A stretch of DNA of 64,000 nucleotides from an uncultured Bacteroidales bacterium (lineage in GTDB: Bacteria; Bacteroidota; Bacteroidia; Bacteroidales; WCHB1-69): contig CAMKLG010000001.1 in assembly GCA_946413585.1 (NCBI GenBank), positions 1 to 64,000 on the forward strand, read 5' to 3'. This document shows positions 35,621-42,848 of the stretch, piece by piece. The notes beneath the pieces are model-generated. The model made no database searches. It was given only the letters and a program-made list of their open reading frames with translations, and was not told the origin of the DNA. Position numbers and translations under genes: made by a program. Each line of letters begins with the position of its first letter. Position 1 is the first letter of the stretch.

Positions 35621-36556
35621 TTATTTCTTAGAAAACTTGAAAGCTCGGTCACCTAACACGATAATATCCCCCTCCTGCAGTTCCGTCTTTTTGGTCACCC
35701 GAATAAAAGTGGTCTTGAACGAGCTTCGATCTTCGATATACCACTTGCCATCCTCAAAACTCATAATGGCCTGCTGACGAGACGTGATGCTACTGTTCTC
35801 TGGATCCGTATTTTGCCGATTCAACACCACTTCTGCCGTATCAAACGCACGTTTTTCCAAATTGAACATCATCTCATCGTCCCTCTTAATAGGTTCCAAC
35901 GTGAAGTGAGGCAACTCCTCCACAGGACGGGGTTTAGGCGGTTGTTGGTAAATGTTAACCGTCTTCTTACTGACATACCCTTCCGATTGACTTGGGGAGA
36001 CAAAACGCTCGGTTTTCTTGACATTGGGCTCCGATTGACTTGAAACCACGGAAGGATCAGTCCTATTTACCATTTGTTGGCTTCCGACAAAGGCTTCAGT
36101 TCTCTTTGCCGCTTGTTGGTTGTCAACGAAGGCTTCTGTCCTCTTTGCGGCTTGTTGGCTTCCAACGAAGGTTTCAGTCTTCTTTGCGGCAGAGAACTCC
36201 TCGTCAGGTATCGTACGGCGGTTCACCGTTTCTTCTTTTATGGTAGGCGGCACAGGGTTGTTGACAACCATGGTCTTTTTGGCGTTGTCATCCACATCCA
36301 TAACCGGGGTATGACATAACGGACACTCCTGCATACCTGGCAATATGGGATAGCCACACTTACACACTCTCTGGTTCATTGGCTGCGCCGTTTGTTCCGT
36401 CGGCTTATTCATTCGCACCGTCTTTTTGTCATCATCAGAAACAGGTGATGATGAGAAATGACTCACGGGCTGCTGAGCATTCTGCAGAGGAGAGCCACAT
36501 CTGCTGCAAAAAGCAGCATCATCAGCATTGTTTAATCCACAAAATTTACATATCAT
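35621..36556 (-). CDS. Zinc-ribbon / Thr-motif repeat / FHA-like scaffold protein
   Basis: 311 residues. Two zinc ribbons: Cys3-Cys6...Cys17-Cys20 and Cys65-Cys67...Cys78-Cys81. Between about residues 44 and 200 there are nine basic-Thr sites (Thr46, 95, 115, 127, 140, 153, 166, 182, 199; each K/R/N-K/R-T), four of them in an exact 13-residue tandem repeat (KRTEAFVGSQQAA type). The last about 100 residues form an FHA-like domain (NTDPENSSITSRQQAIMSFEDGKWYIEDR, ELQEGDIIVLGDRAFKF) with a substituted RxxH core. The protein looks like a multi-site phosphoacceptor for the neighbouring kinases that FHA partners could then bind; this is inference. Confidence 0.85.
   Translation of the reverse strand: MICKFCGLNNADDAAFCSRCGSPLQNAQQPVSHFSSSPVSDDDKKTVRMNKPTEQTAQPMNQRVCKCGYPILPGMQECPLCHTPVMDVDDNAKKTMVVNNPVPPTIKEETVNRRTIPDEEFSAAKKTETFVGSQQAAKRTEAFVDNQQAAKRTEAFVGSQQMVNRTDPSVVSSQSEPNVKKTERFVSPSQSEGYVSKKTVNIYQQPPKPRPVEELPHFTLEPIKRDDEMMFNLEKRAFDTAEVVLNRQNTDPENSSITSRQQAIMSFEDGKWYIEDRSSFKTTFIRVTKKTELQEGDIIVLGDRAFKFSKK
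36047..36193 (-). repeat. 39-bp tandem coding repeats in the scaffold gene
   Basis: Imperfect 39-bp direct repeats encode the 13-residue units around Thr127, 140, 153 and 166. Copy number could vary by slippage, changing the number of Thr sites. Confidence 0.7.
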
Positions 36557-36562
36557 AATCCT

Positions 36563-37141
36563 CTATTTTATAACCACATTACTTAACAAATACATAGAAA
36601 CATTGATTCTTTCTGGAAGTGTTGTCGCCGGCATCTGCTTCCTGTCTCCATACAAATAGCAATTTCGCCAAGTCCGCGCACCATCCACAGCGAAATAGAA
36701 TGGCAAAAACAATGAGTGCCCATAATCACGATAATAATCCTCATCACCAAACCAATAAACATTTATGGGCTTCAGAGGTGACAGACCTTGCCCATTTACC
36801 GTGTATTGGGGCAGGAAAGTCAAACGCAAAGCATCCACTTCAGACTTGGGAAGCACAGAGCATCTGTCTATATTATCGAGAAGGACTTTGGCTTTTTTCC
36901 AACTGGCCATATCCGTGATTTTCACAGCATCGAAAACCTCTCCGTTTTTGTTCACCCCACCGCGTATGTAAATCACAAATTCGGTTGCCTTGTTCTTCTT
37001 AAGGACATCATCTATCACATTTGCTATATAAGCGCCCTCCGTCTGCTCACCTAGGTTGATGCAGAAGAAAAAGAAACCTTGGGCCTGCGAAACAAGCCCT
37101 GCCAACAACAATATCATTATGACAATAGTCTTTCTCATCAT
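36563..37141 (-). CDS. Small secreted protein of unknown function
   Basis: 192 residues. Signal peptide (MMRKTIVIMILLLAGLVSQAQ). The mature part, opening GFFFFCINLGEQTEGAYIAN, alternates strands and helices (EFVIYIRGGVNK, DMASWKKAKVLLDNID) in a way that could be an alpha/beta fold, but I recognise no family. It lies 6 nt before the scaffold gene and 9 nt after the barrel gene. Its place in the cluster suggests a periplasmic component. Confidence 0.65.
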   Translation of the reverse strand: MMRKTIVIMILLLAGLVSQAQGFFFFCINLGEQTEGAYIANVIDDVLKKNKATEFVIYIRGGVNKNGEVFDAVKITDMASWKKAKVLLDNIDRCSVLPKSEVDALRLTFLPQYTVNGQGLSPLKPINVYWFGDEDYYRDYGHSLFLPFYFAVDGARTWRNCYLYGDRKQMPATTLPERINVSMYLLSNVVIK

Positions 37142-37150
37142 TCTTCTGTA

Positions 37151-38701
37151 TTAAAAATTGTATTTGACACCGAGTTGAAAATCAAGAAATTGAGCAGGCT
37201 GAGTATATAGATGACCACATACGGAATTGAAATCTGTAGCGTTGAGCGAAAGCCGGAAATCGCCTGCCTGAGCCTTAGGTGCGGAAAGGATGCGGTAACG
37301 GTATCCGACAGAAAGTTCCGCCGACCAGCGTTTGTCAGAAGTGAAAAAATACTGCGCTCCGAGCCTTGCCAAGGCATCCAAATGCCATGTACACCTTTGG
37401 GAGACATTCTCCGACAATTCAGCGACATGGTAAGTCCCGAAATCATAGTATCCGTTTTGATCTATTAGAGCATCGTAATACTCATCGCCATATAGTCCAG
37501 CGTAACAAGCATCAAATGAAGCCTTTGCGGGATTAAGGAAAGTAAAAGCGCCACGAACACCCGCAGACACAAATACTGAAAGATCAGGAATCACATAATA
37601 ATCATAACGGATTGTGGCAGGAATGGCAAGCGACAAACTGCGAGAAAATTCGCTGTATTGATACAATTGCGTCACGCGTAGATAATCAACACCATCCGAA
37701 TCGGTGGCAGCGTATTGGTCTTGATAGCTGTCGGCCGTAAAACGCTGACTGCCAAAATCAACCATCAGTCCCGTTTCAAAAGAGACCCTATGTCGTCCTG
37801 ACGCGAAAATCTGACGCAAATAGCTTGCACCAATTCTGAAAATATCTCTTCTGTACGTGACATTCCCGAAAGCAAAGTCTGCATCAGAAGGAATAATCAT
37901 ATCTTTCGCACCTAAAGGTAACACATATCCTATCTCCAAACCAACAGCGTTTTTCACGGTATTGACAGAAATGGTATGATAGCGAAGAGTGTCGTTATGA
38001 GGGGTGAACATATATTGACAGGTGGCGCAATTCCGTTCTGAAAGCTGCTTGTAAACCTCAACTGACAACGGCTGCACACGACTGTCCAAACGGGTTTCAC
38101 CTCCGCCGATTTCCTTCACTTTCAATGCATTAGGTATATACCACGAATTAGAGCTTTTCTCATAGTTGGCCATAATATGCGGTTTCATCCGGTCGTCGGC
38201 GCTCTTGCATTCAATCTTGGTGATTTTAGCCACTTTTTTATCCAGACTGTATTGGATATGCAACAATAACTGGCTGACGACAGGTTTATCCATATTCTTA
38301 GTAAGATAACTTTTGGTCAACTCCACTGTGTAAATCATCTTCTGGTCTTCACTTTTAACATAATAAATAGCCACGTCAGAAATGGAAAAATGCGTGAAAG
38401 ATCCCTGATGCTGTTCATAGAAAGAGCAATAATTTCGCAAAGTAGTGGTGTCCTTCCTGTTAGAATTGTTAAACCAGCTGATATGATCCATATAAACCGG
38501 TGTATTCTGATTGTCAAACAGATTGCGGAATGTGCCCGACTTCTGCACATAACGATCCGTGAGATTGGCATTCTCTACATATACATCCACCAACTCAAAC
38601 ACCTTCTGGTTTGATTCCATGACTTCACGCACACTTTGCGCACGCAAAACAGGAATCAACATCCAAAATAGGACTACGCTAATGACGAGGATTCTCTTCA
38701 T
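37151..38701 (-). CDS. Outer-membrane beta-barrel protein of the kinase cluster
   Basis: 516 residues. Signal peptide (ILVISVVLFWMLIPVLRAQ). Residues about 25-230 form an N-terminal domain with no clear match (two Cys in NCATCQYMF); from about 245 amphipathic strands alternate (VGLEIGYVLPLG, RHRVSFETGLMVDFGSQRF, SLSLAIPATIRYDYYVIPDLSVFVSAGVRGAF) and the protein ends in LDFQLGVKYNF, the terminal Phe of outer-membrane barrels. Predicted to be outer-membrane embedded with a periplasmic or surface domain. It is the first long gene of the cluster, directly after the 30-residue peptide. Confidence 0.75.
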   Translation of the reverse strand: MKRILVISVVLFWMLIPVLRAQSVREVMESNQKVFELVDVYVENANLTDRYVQKSGTFRNLFDNQNTPVYMDHISWFNNSNRKDTTTLRNYCSFYEQHQGSFTHFSISDVAIYYVKSEDQKMIYTVELTKSYLTKNMDKPVVSQLLLHIQYSLDKKVAKITKIECKSADDRMKPHIMANYEKSSNSWYIPNALKVKEIGGGETRLDSRVQPLSVEVYKQLSERNCATCQYMFTPHNDTLRYHTISVNTVKNAVGLEIGYVLPLGAKDMIIPSDADFAFGNVTYRRDIFRIGASYLRQIFASGRHRVSFETGLMVDFGSQRFTADSYQDQYAATDSDGVDYLRVTQLYQYSEFSRSLSLAIPATIRYDYYVIPDLSVFVSAGVRGAFTFLNPAKASFDACYAGLYGDEYYDALIDQNGYYDFGTYHVAELSENVSQRCTWHLDALARLGAQYFFTSDKRWSAELSVGYRYRILSAPKAQAGDFRLSLNATDFNSVCGHLYTQPAQFLDFQLGVKYNF

Positions 38702-38703
38702 GG

Positions 38704-38796
38704 TTAGCGTATGGTTTTTTGTTCAATAGGATTTCCAACAACCATCACAGCAAAACCAACCAAAATCATCAGAAACAATAGTAAATTTTCCCTCAT
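38704..38796 (-). CDS. 30-residue single-pass membrane peptide (uncalled small ORF)
   Basis: Frame from ATG (38794-38796) to TAA (38704-38706) encodes MRENLLLFLMILVGFAVM followed by VVGNPIEQKTIR: a short charged start, a hydrophobic helix of about 18 residues and a polar tail. Its stop lies 2 nt before the ATG of the barrel gene, the same tight spacing seen in the rest of the cluster. No homology is known to me; it may be a small regulatory membrane peptide or a leader whose translation is coupled to the barrel gene. Too short to be certain. Confidence 0.45.
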   Translation of the reverse strand: MRENLLLFLMILVGFAVMVVGNPIEQKTIR

Positions 38797-39079
38797 AAGC
38801 AGGCATTTTTATGGCACATTCAGTTCTTTCTTTTAGTCAAAAGCACAACGACAACAGTCGAACGTTGCATAAGACCACGTTTTTACGCCTGCAAATTTGT
38901 AAAAAATTTCAATAAAAATATAGTTTTGTTGTCGCTAATTTTACCACAAATTGTCGTTATGTTTACTACAATATGTCGCTAAATTTACAACAGCTCAAGT
39001 TAAATCAAGTCAACAATGTATTATTCCAAACCCGCAAAACACTGAAAAAAACAAATATTTACATATAAACACAAACAAA
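38797..39079. promoter_or_regulatory. Upstream region of the kinase cluster, no canonical promoter
   Basis: This AT-rich stretch contains no TAnnTTTG box on the minus strand at a good position. It holds the three 22-bp iterons described separately, and a CGACAACAGTCG palindrome-like string near 38849-38860. The cluster promoter probably lies between these and 38796 and may depend on an activator. Confidence 0.4.
38930..38988. repeat. Three 22-bp-period iterons TGTCG-N6-TTAC
   Basis: TGTCG-N6-TTAC starts at 38930, 38952 and 38974, exactly 22 bp apart (about two helical turns, same face). The fuller consensus is TTGTCGYTAWKTTTACNACAA. A fourth copy is at 40588-40602, ahead of the ECF sigma gene. 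Most likely binding sites of a transcription factor shared by the kinase cluster and the sigma/anti-sigma operon. Confidence 0.7.
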
Positions 39080-39111
39080 CCAAGGGAACTTTCCTTTGAA
39101 AGTTCCCTTGG
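39080..39111 (-). terminator. Terminator of the sigma/anti-sigma operon
   Basis: Perfect 13-bp stem CCAAGGGAACTTT (39080-39092) / AAAGTTCCCTTGG (39099-39111), 6-nt loop, followed on the minus strand by T-rich TTTGTTTGTGTTT. It is about 80 nt after the anti-sigma stop. Confidence 0.75.
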
Positions 39112-39191
39112 AGTACATCTTATGGTTTAAAGATAAATTTAGATAACAGATTTAGATTTTACAACATCAACTGTTAAAACAGTGCGGCAAA

Positions 39192-39998
39192 TTATGTCCT
39201 AATAATCCGCACCTTACCACTGGCTTGGCTCTCAATTCCGTTATAGAAGAAAGTGAACTCGTAATTGTACACACCGTCGGCACAATTTTCACCGCCCCAA
39301 GTGTTCTGGTAATTAGCACTTTGATAGACGACACGATTGTTCTTGTCGCGTACGACTAACTTCGGGGATGAGTATTGTTCCAGTCCCTCAATGACGAAGA
39401 AGTCGTTAACGCCGTCTTTATTGGGAGTAAACAAGTTAGGGATGCTCAAATGTACCGGTATCGACCAATCTACGCTGCCATCAGAGAGATTTTTCAGTAC
39501 TGGATCGGCCGCCAGCTGTTTAGCCAACGTGGAGTTGGCGGGCAACACTTCCTGTTTGACATTTTGTTTCTGAACATTCTTGGCAGCAGGTTCTTGAGGT
39601 TGAGGGGCAGGGGTTTCTTCCCGGACGGGCTTTTCTTTGACAGCGGCGGGTTCCACGGCCGTATGGGTATCCGCAAGCAACGGTTCCTCCATCGTTTCCG
39701 CAGAGCTTTCACTTTCGGTGAGTACAACTTCCGTATTGTCAGAGGTCTGCTCCATCACAGTCTCTTTTTGCTGCTGAGAACGATCACCCTGAATATGCAT
39801 TGCGATGAGGGCAATGCCGCCAGCCAACACGACAGTGGCAACCACCGCAGCCGCCCATTTCCAAGCGGCTGATATACCACGATTTACCACTTTCGGGGCA
39901 ACTGGCATCTCCGCATCCAACCGTGCGCTCAACCGATCCCAGACCTCTTCCCGTGGTTTCTGTTCGTAATTTTCAAAAATGTCTTTTATCTCTTTCAT
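39192..39998 (-). CDS. Anti-sigma-like membrane protein with gliding-motility/T9SS-type C-terminal domain
   Basis: 268 residues. The N-terminal cytoplasmic part (about 1-42: IKDIFENYEQKPREEVWDRLSARLD) resembles the short sigma-binding segments encoded after Bacteroidetes ECF sigma genes. One transmembrane helix (about 46-68, WKWAAAVVATVVLAGGIALIAM), then an acidic Pro/Ala-rich linker (about 75-165). The periplasmic end (about 180-268) is a CHU_C-like gliding-motility domain: IPNLFTPNKDGVNDFFVIEG, VVRDKNNRVVYQS and DGVYNYEFTF. In exported proteins this domain is the T9SS signal, but here it is behind a non-cleaved inner-membrane anchor, so it may serve as a sensor of T9SS state (inference). 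It is encoded 19 nt after the sigma stop. Confidence 0.82.
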   Translation of the reverse strand: MKEIKDIFENYEQKPREEVWDRLSARLDAEMPVAPKVVNRGISAAWKWAAAVVATVVLAGGIALIAMHIQGDRSQQQKETVMEQTSDNTEVVLTESESSAETMEEPLLADTHTAVEPAAVKEKPVREETPAPQPQEPAAKNVQKQNVKQEVLPANSTLAKQLAADPVLKNLSDGSVDWSIPVHLSIPNLFTPNKDGVNDFFVIEGLEQYSSPKLVVRDKNNRVVYQSANYQNTWGGENCADGVYNYEFTFFYNGIESQASGKVRIIRT

Positions 39999-40017
39999 TC
40001 AATCTATATCTATTCTG

Positions 40018-40566
40018 TTAATATTCAATTCCTAAGGCAGCCATCAAACGATTACGTGCCCGCATATAGGCAATTCGCACGGCGTTCTCCTTTTTTTCCA
40101 GCGTCTTGGCAATCTCCTCAAACGAGAAACCGTCAATCGCCTTCATGTTGAACACCGTACGTTCCGTGGCGGGACATTTTTCCAATAGTGCCAAAATCTG
40201 TTTCGCCTCCAGCATCGCAAAAACAGTCGTGTCCTCACTTACCAAGCTGTTTTCGTCCATCTCATCCATCAACAACTCCCTGCGATAATGTTTCGTGGAG
40301 CGGTAATGGCTAATGGCACTACGAACCATCACCGACTGAATCCATTTATCAAAAGCGCCTTCCCCACGATAAGACTTCAAATTCTTAAACACTTCCATGA
40401 ACCCTTCCATCAAAATATCCTCCGCCTCCTCCTCGCTGTTGGCATATCGACGACATACAACGTATAACCGTGGCGCATACGATTCATATAATTCTCGCTG
40501 GCTCAACCGGTTATTCTCTATACACCCGGCAATTATCTTCTCTAATTCAAAATTCGATGCCGTCAC
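40018..40566 (-). CDS. ECF RNA polymerase sigma factor
   Basis: 182 residues. Sigma region 2 (about 25-90: ESYAPRLYVVCRRYANSEEEAEDILMEGFMEVF, and FDKWIQSVMVRSAI) binds core and melts the -10; region 4 (about 125-180: RTVFNMKAIDGFSFEEIAKTL, NAVRIAYMRARNRL) is the helix-turn-helix that reads the -35. It is followed by the anti-sigma-like gene, so its activity is probably set by membrane sequestration. Upstream is an ECF-style promoter and one copy of the iteron motif, suggesting autoregulation. Confidence 0.93.
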   Translation of the reverse strand: MTASNFELEKIIAGCIENNRLSQRELYESYAPRLYVVCRRYANSEEEAEDILMEGFMEVFKNLKSYRGEGAFDKWIQSVMVRSAISHYRSTKHYRRELLMDEMDENSLVSEDTTVFAMLEAKQILALLEKCPATERTVFNMKAIDGFSFEEIAKTLEKKENAVRIAYMRARNRLMAALGIEY

Positions 40567-40577
40567 ATTATATATAG

Positions 40578-40605
40578 TCGCACAAAGTGTCGATTTTGTT
40601 ACATC
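40578..40605 (-). promoter_or_regulatory. ECF-type promoter and iteron copy ahead of the sigma gene
   Basis: On the minus strand TGTAAC is separated by 17 nt from CGAC, a spacing and sequence like known ECF -35/-10 pairs (for example Bacillus sigma X type). It overlaps TGTCG-N6-TTAC (plus strand, 40588-40602), the motif repeated at 38930-38988. No TAnnTTTG box is present, so this operon may be read by an ECF sigma, possibly its own. Confidence 0.5.
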
Positions 40606-40617
40606 GAAAATGAAAAA

Positions 40618-41601
40618 TTATTGTATAGATTTCACAACTGCCTCAACCTCACGCAGATAATCTCTCTTTTTTTCTTGTGGTGCATAGACGAAACCGTCAA
40701 TAGTGATGACCGAAGAACTGTCGGGGGCGACCTGCGTGAAGCTGTAGAACGGTCCGCCCATCTTGTCGCGCACAGACTCCCAAAGACCGCGCAATTCCAC
40801 GCCACTGTGGTAGCGCAAAGTCAGATTTTGAGCCAGCGGGTAACCTTCCAGCTTAGCCACAATGGGATACGCGCCCACCACAGCTCCCTGGATGTAGGCT
40901 TTGGTAATGCGGTCGCGTTCCGCCACAATGTTCTCCGTCGTCAGCTCATAACGCGGCGACTTGTAAATCATCACAAAGCGGTCGTTTTTCGGGGTGCGGA
41001 AGCAGAGCCAAAGGAAATCTTCCTCCTCGCGACCAATGAAATAGCCACTCGGTACGGTCATGGTGATACCGAACTTTGCCTTGATTTTCTTCTCGATCAC
41101 CGGCTCGTTGAGTTTGCGATGCGCATTCTGCAAACGCGCTATGTCATTGTCATACATCGCTTTCACAATCTCATCCTGATGCTTCAGGAAGAGCGCCAAA
41201 CAGGAATCCTGCTGGTTTCCCTTAATTCTTATCAAAACCTGCGGATTCGTGAGCGGGTTTCTCTCGATTTCGAAACTATTTGTCGAATAATCAGGACTGC
41301 AATCGAACTGTAAGATGTTACGGTGACGCATGAACGAAGCACGGTAATCCGCATTCGAGCACTGAATCACGTCGAACATCGGCTCGATCTGGTTGATGGC
41401 TGGCTGCGGTTGGTGCAAGACCTTGTAAATCGCAGTCATGGCAGCGGGTGACCAATAGGCGGAATCAATAGCGAGAATCATCTCACCCGCCTTTCCGGTA
41501 GAGAAATTCTCCGTTTTGATACCCATATTTCCAGATTTATTGTGGCATGACGATAGAGCCAGCAACACAATACAGATGGCGAAATAGCTGATTTTCTTCA
41601 T
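40618..41601 (-). CDS. DUF4837 family lipoprotein
   Basis: 327 residues. Signal with lipobox LALSSC (Cys19). The mature protein matches the Bacteroidetes family DUF4837: a GEMILAIDSAYWSP opening, MFDVIQCSNADYRASFMRHRNI, NPQVLIRIKGNQQ, and GITMTVPSGYFIGREEEDFLWLCFRTP. Two similar alpha/beta halves seem present. Function unknown; it is a periplasmic or outer-membrane lipoprotein. It is divergent from dprA with its own -7 box (41675-41682). Confidence 0.87.
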   Translation of the reverse strand: MKKISYFAICIVLLALSSCHNKSGNMGIKTENFSTGKAGEMILAIDSAYWSPAAMTAIYKVLHQPQPAINQIEPMFDVIQCSNADYRASFMRHRNILQFDCSPDYSTNSFEIERNPLTNPQVLIRIKGNQQDSCLALFLKHQDEIVKAMYDNDIARLQNAHRKLNEPVIEKKIKAKFGITMTVPSGYFIGREEEDFLWLCFRTPKNDRFVMIYKSPRYELTTENIVAERDRITKAYIQGAVVGAYPIVAKLEGYPLAQNLTLRYHSGVELRGLWESVRDKMGGPFYSFTQVAPDSSSVITIDGFVYAPQEKKRDYLREVEAVVKSIQ

Positions 41602-41623
41602 ATTACTAATTGTTGAATTTTTC

Positions 41624-41655
41624 TTTGACTTCTATTTGATTTTTTATTATTTTTG
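41624..41655 (+). promoter_or_regulatory. Promoter of dprA
   Basis: TTTG (41624-41627), 20-nt spacer, TATTTTTG (41648-41655): the best -33/-7 match in the window. It rules out the GTG start at 41658 and supports the ATG at 41712. Confidence 0.7.
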
Positions 41656-41674
41656 CAGTGCGCAAAACAAAGCG

Positions 41675-41682
41675 CAAAAATA
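41675..41682 (-). promoter_or_regulatory. -7 promoter box of the DUF4837 gene
   Basis: Minus-strand TATTTTTG, 74 nt upstream of the DUF4837 ATG; the two divergent promoters interleave, so polymerases could compete. Confidence 0.5.
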
Positions 41683-41711
41683 AAACAAATTTCATAAACC
41701 TGAGACAAAAA

Positions 41712-42809
41712 ATGTACACGGAAACATTTTATCGTATTGCATTAAACAAGACGGAAGGGCTGGGAAAAGCCACCACCAAGCAGATTCTGAGCATTGCAGG
41801 CTCTGCCAAAAACGTCTTTGAATTTCCAGAATCTTGGCAACAAAAACTGCGGAACCGCAAAAGATGTGCTGTGGAAATCAAGCTCACAGACAAGCTCAAG
41901 TACTTAGTTGAAAAGGAGTTATCCTTAATGGAGAAGTATCAAGTGTCCCTATGTCATTATTTGGACACCCACTATCCACATCGACTGAAGAGGTGTCCCG
42001 ACTCACCAGTATCCTTCTACTACAAAGGAAGTTGCGAATTCAATCAAGGTCGTGTGCTCGCGGTCGTGGGCACACGCAACGCCACCGCATACGGCACTCG
42101 CAGTTTGACAAAAATTTTGGAAGAGCTGAAAGACAGCAACATAGTCACCGTCAGCGGATTAGCGTACGGTATTGACACGGTGGCGCACGAAGAGTCGCTG
42201 AACCTCGGCATCTCCACGACGGCTGTGCTCGGGAACGGTCTGCACACGATTTATCCGGCAAGCAACAAACAGCTTTCGGACAAGATTTTGGCGAATGGCG
42301 GCAGTCTGATCAGCGAGTTCGACTTCAACACAGGTCCTGACCGGATGAACTTTCCAGCGCGAAACCGCATCATTGCAGGCATGGCGGATGCCGTTTTGGT
42401 GGCCGAAAGCGGTATCAAAGGCGGGAGCATCATCACCGCTCAAATCGCAAACTCCTACAACAGAGACATTTTCGCTATCCCAGGCAGCATCTTCGACGAT
42501 ATGCACGCCGGCTGTCACGACCTCATCCGCAAAAATATCGCCGCTTTGGTCACCTCCGGCAAAGATCTCTTAGAGATGATGAACTGGGATTTGGCTCCTC
42601 AGCCCATACAGACGCATCTATTCCCAGAACTATCTGAAGAAGAAGAGCTTATATTCAATTTCATACAACAAGGAAAGAAAAATATAGACGAGATATCGGG
42701 ACATTGCAGCCAATTCTCCCCCTCAAAATTGGCAGGATTGTTGCTTACCATGGAGCTGAAAGGGGTGATATTCGCCTTGCCCGGCAAAAGCTACAGTACT
42801 GAATTATAA
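41712..42809 (+). CDS. dprA: DNA processing protein DprA (Smf)
   Basis: 365 residues from the ATG after the promoter. DprA loads RecA on incoming single-stranded DNA in natural transformation. N-terminal helix-hairpin-helix-like region (about 1-75), then the Rossmann core: AVVGTRNATAYGTRSL, VSGLAYGIDTVAHEESL, TTAVLGNGLHTIYPASN, and FPARNRIIAGMADAVLVAE plus GSIITAQIA. A C-terminal winged-helix segment (about 305-365, EEEELIFNFIQQGKKNIDEI) is present. No other competence genes are in the window. Confidence 0.94.
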   Translation: MYTETFYRIALNKTEGLGKATTKQILSIAGSAKNVFEFPESWQQKLRNRKRCAVEIKLTDKLKYLVEKELSLMEKYQVSLCHYLDTHYPHRLKRCPDSPVSFYYKGSCEFNQGRVLAVVGTRNATAYGTRSLTKILEELKDSNIVTVSGLAYGIDTVAHEESLNLGISTTAVLGNGLHTIYPASNKQLSDKILANGGSLISEFDFNTGPDRMNFPARNRIIAGMADAVLVAESGIKGGSIITAQIANSYNRDIFAIPGSIFDDMHAGCHDLIRKNIAALVTSGKDLLEMMNWDLAPQPIQTHLFPELSEEEELIFNFIQQGKKNIDEISGHCSQFSPSKLAGLLLTMELKGVIFALPGKSYSTEL

Positions 42810-42818
42810 TATTTTTTG

Positions 42819-42826
42819 TACCTTTG
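42819..42826 (+). promoter_or_regulatory. -7 promoter box of the PBP gene
   Basis: TACCTTTG, 22 nt before the ATG at 42849. It overlaps the region just after the dprA stop, so the PBP has its own promoter. Confidence 0.45.
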
Positions 42827-42848
42827 CCGCCTCAAATTATAATGTATT

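Noticed and set aside
26942..38796. Kinase cluster as part of a type VI secretion threonine-phosphorylation pathway
   Set aside because: No T6SS structural genes (tube, sheath, baseplate, TssJLM) occur in the window, and the protease and barrel genes do not belong to that pathway.
38930..38988. The 22-bp repeats as a CRISPR array
   Set aside because: The units abut with no unique spacers, are imperfect, only three in number, and no cas genes are nearby; they fit protein-binding iterons better.
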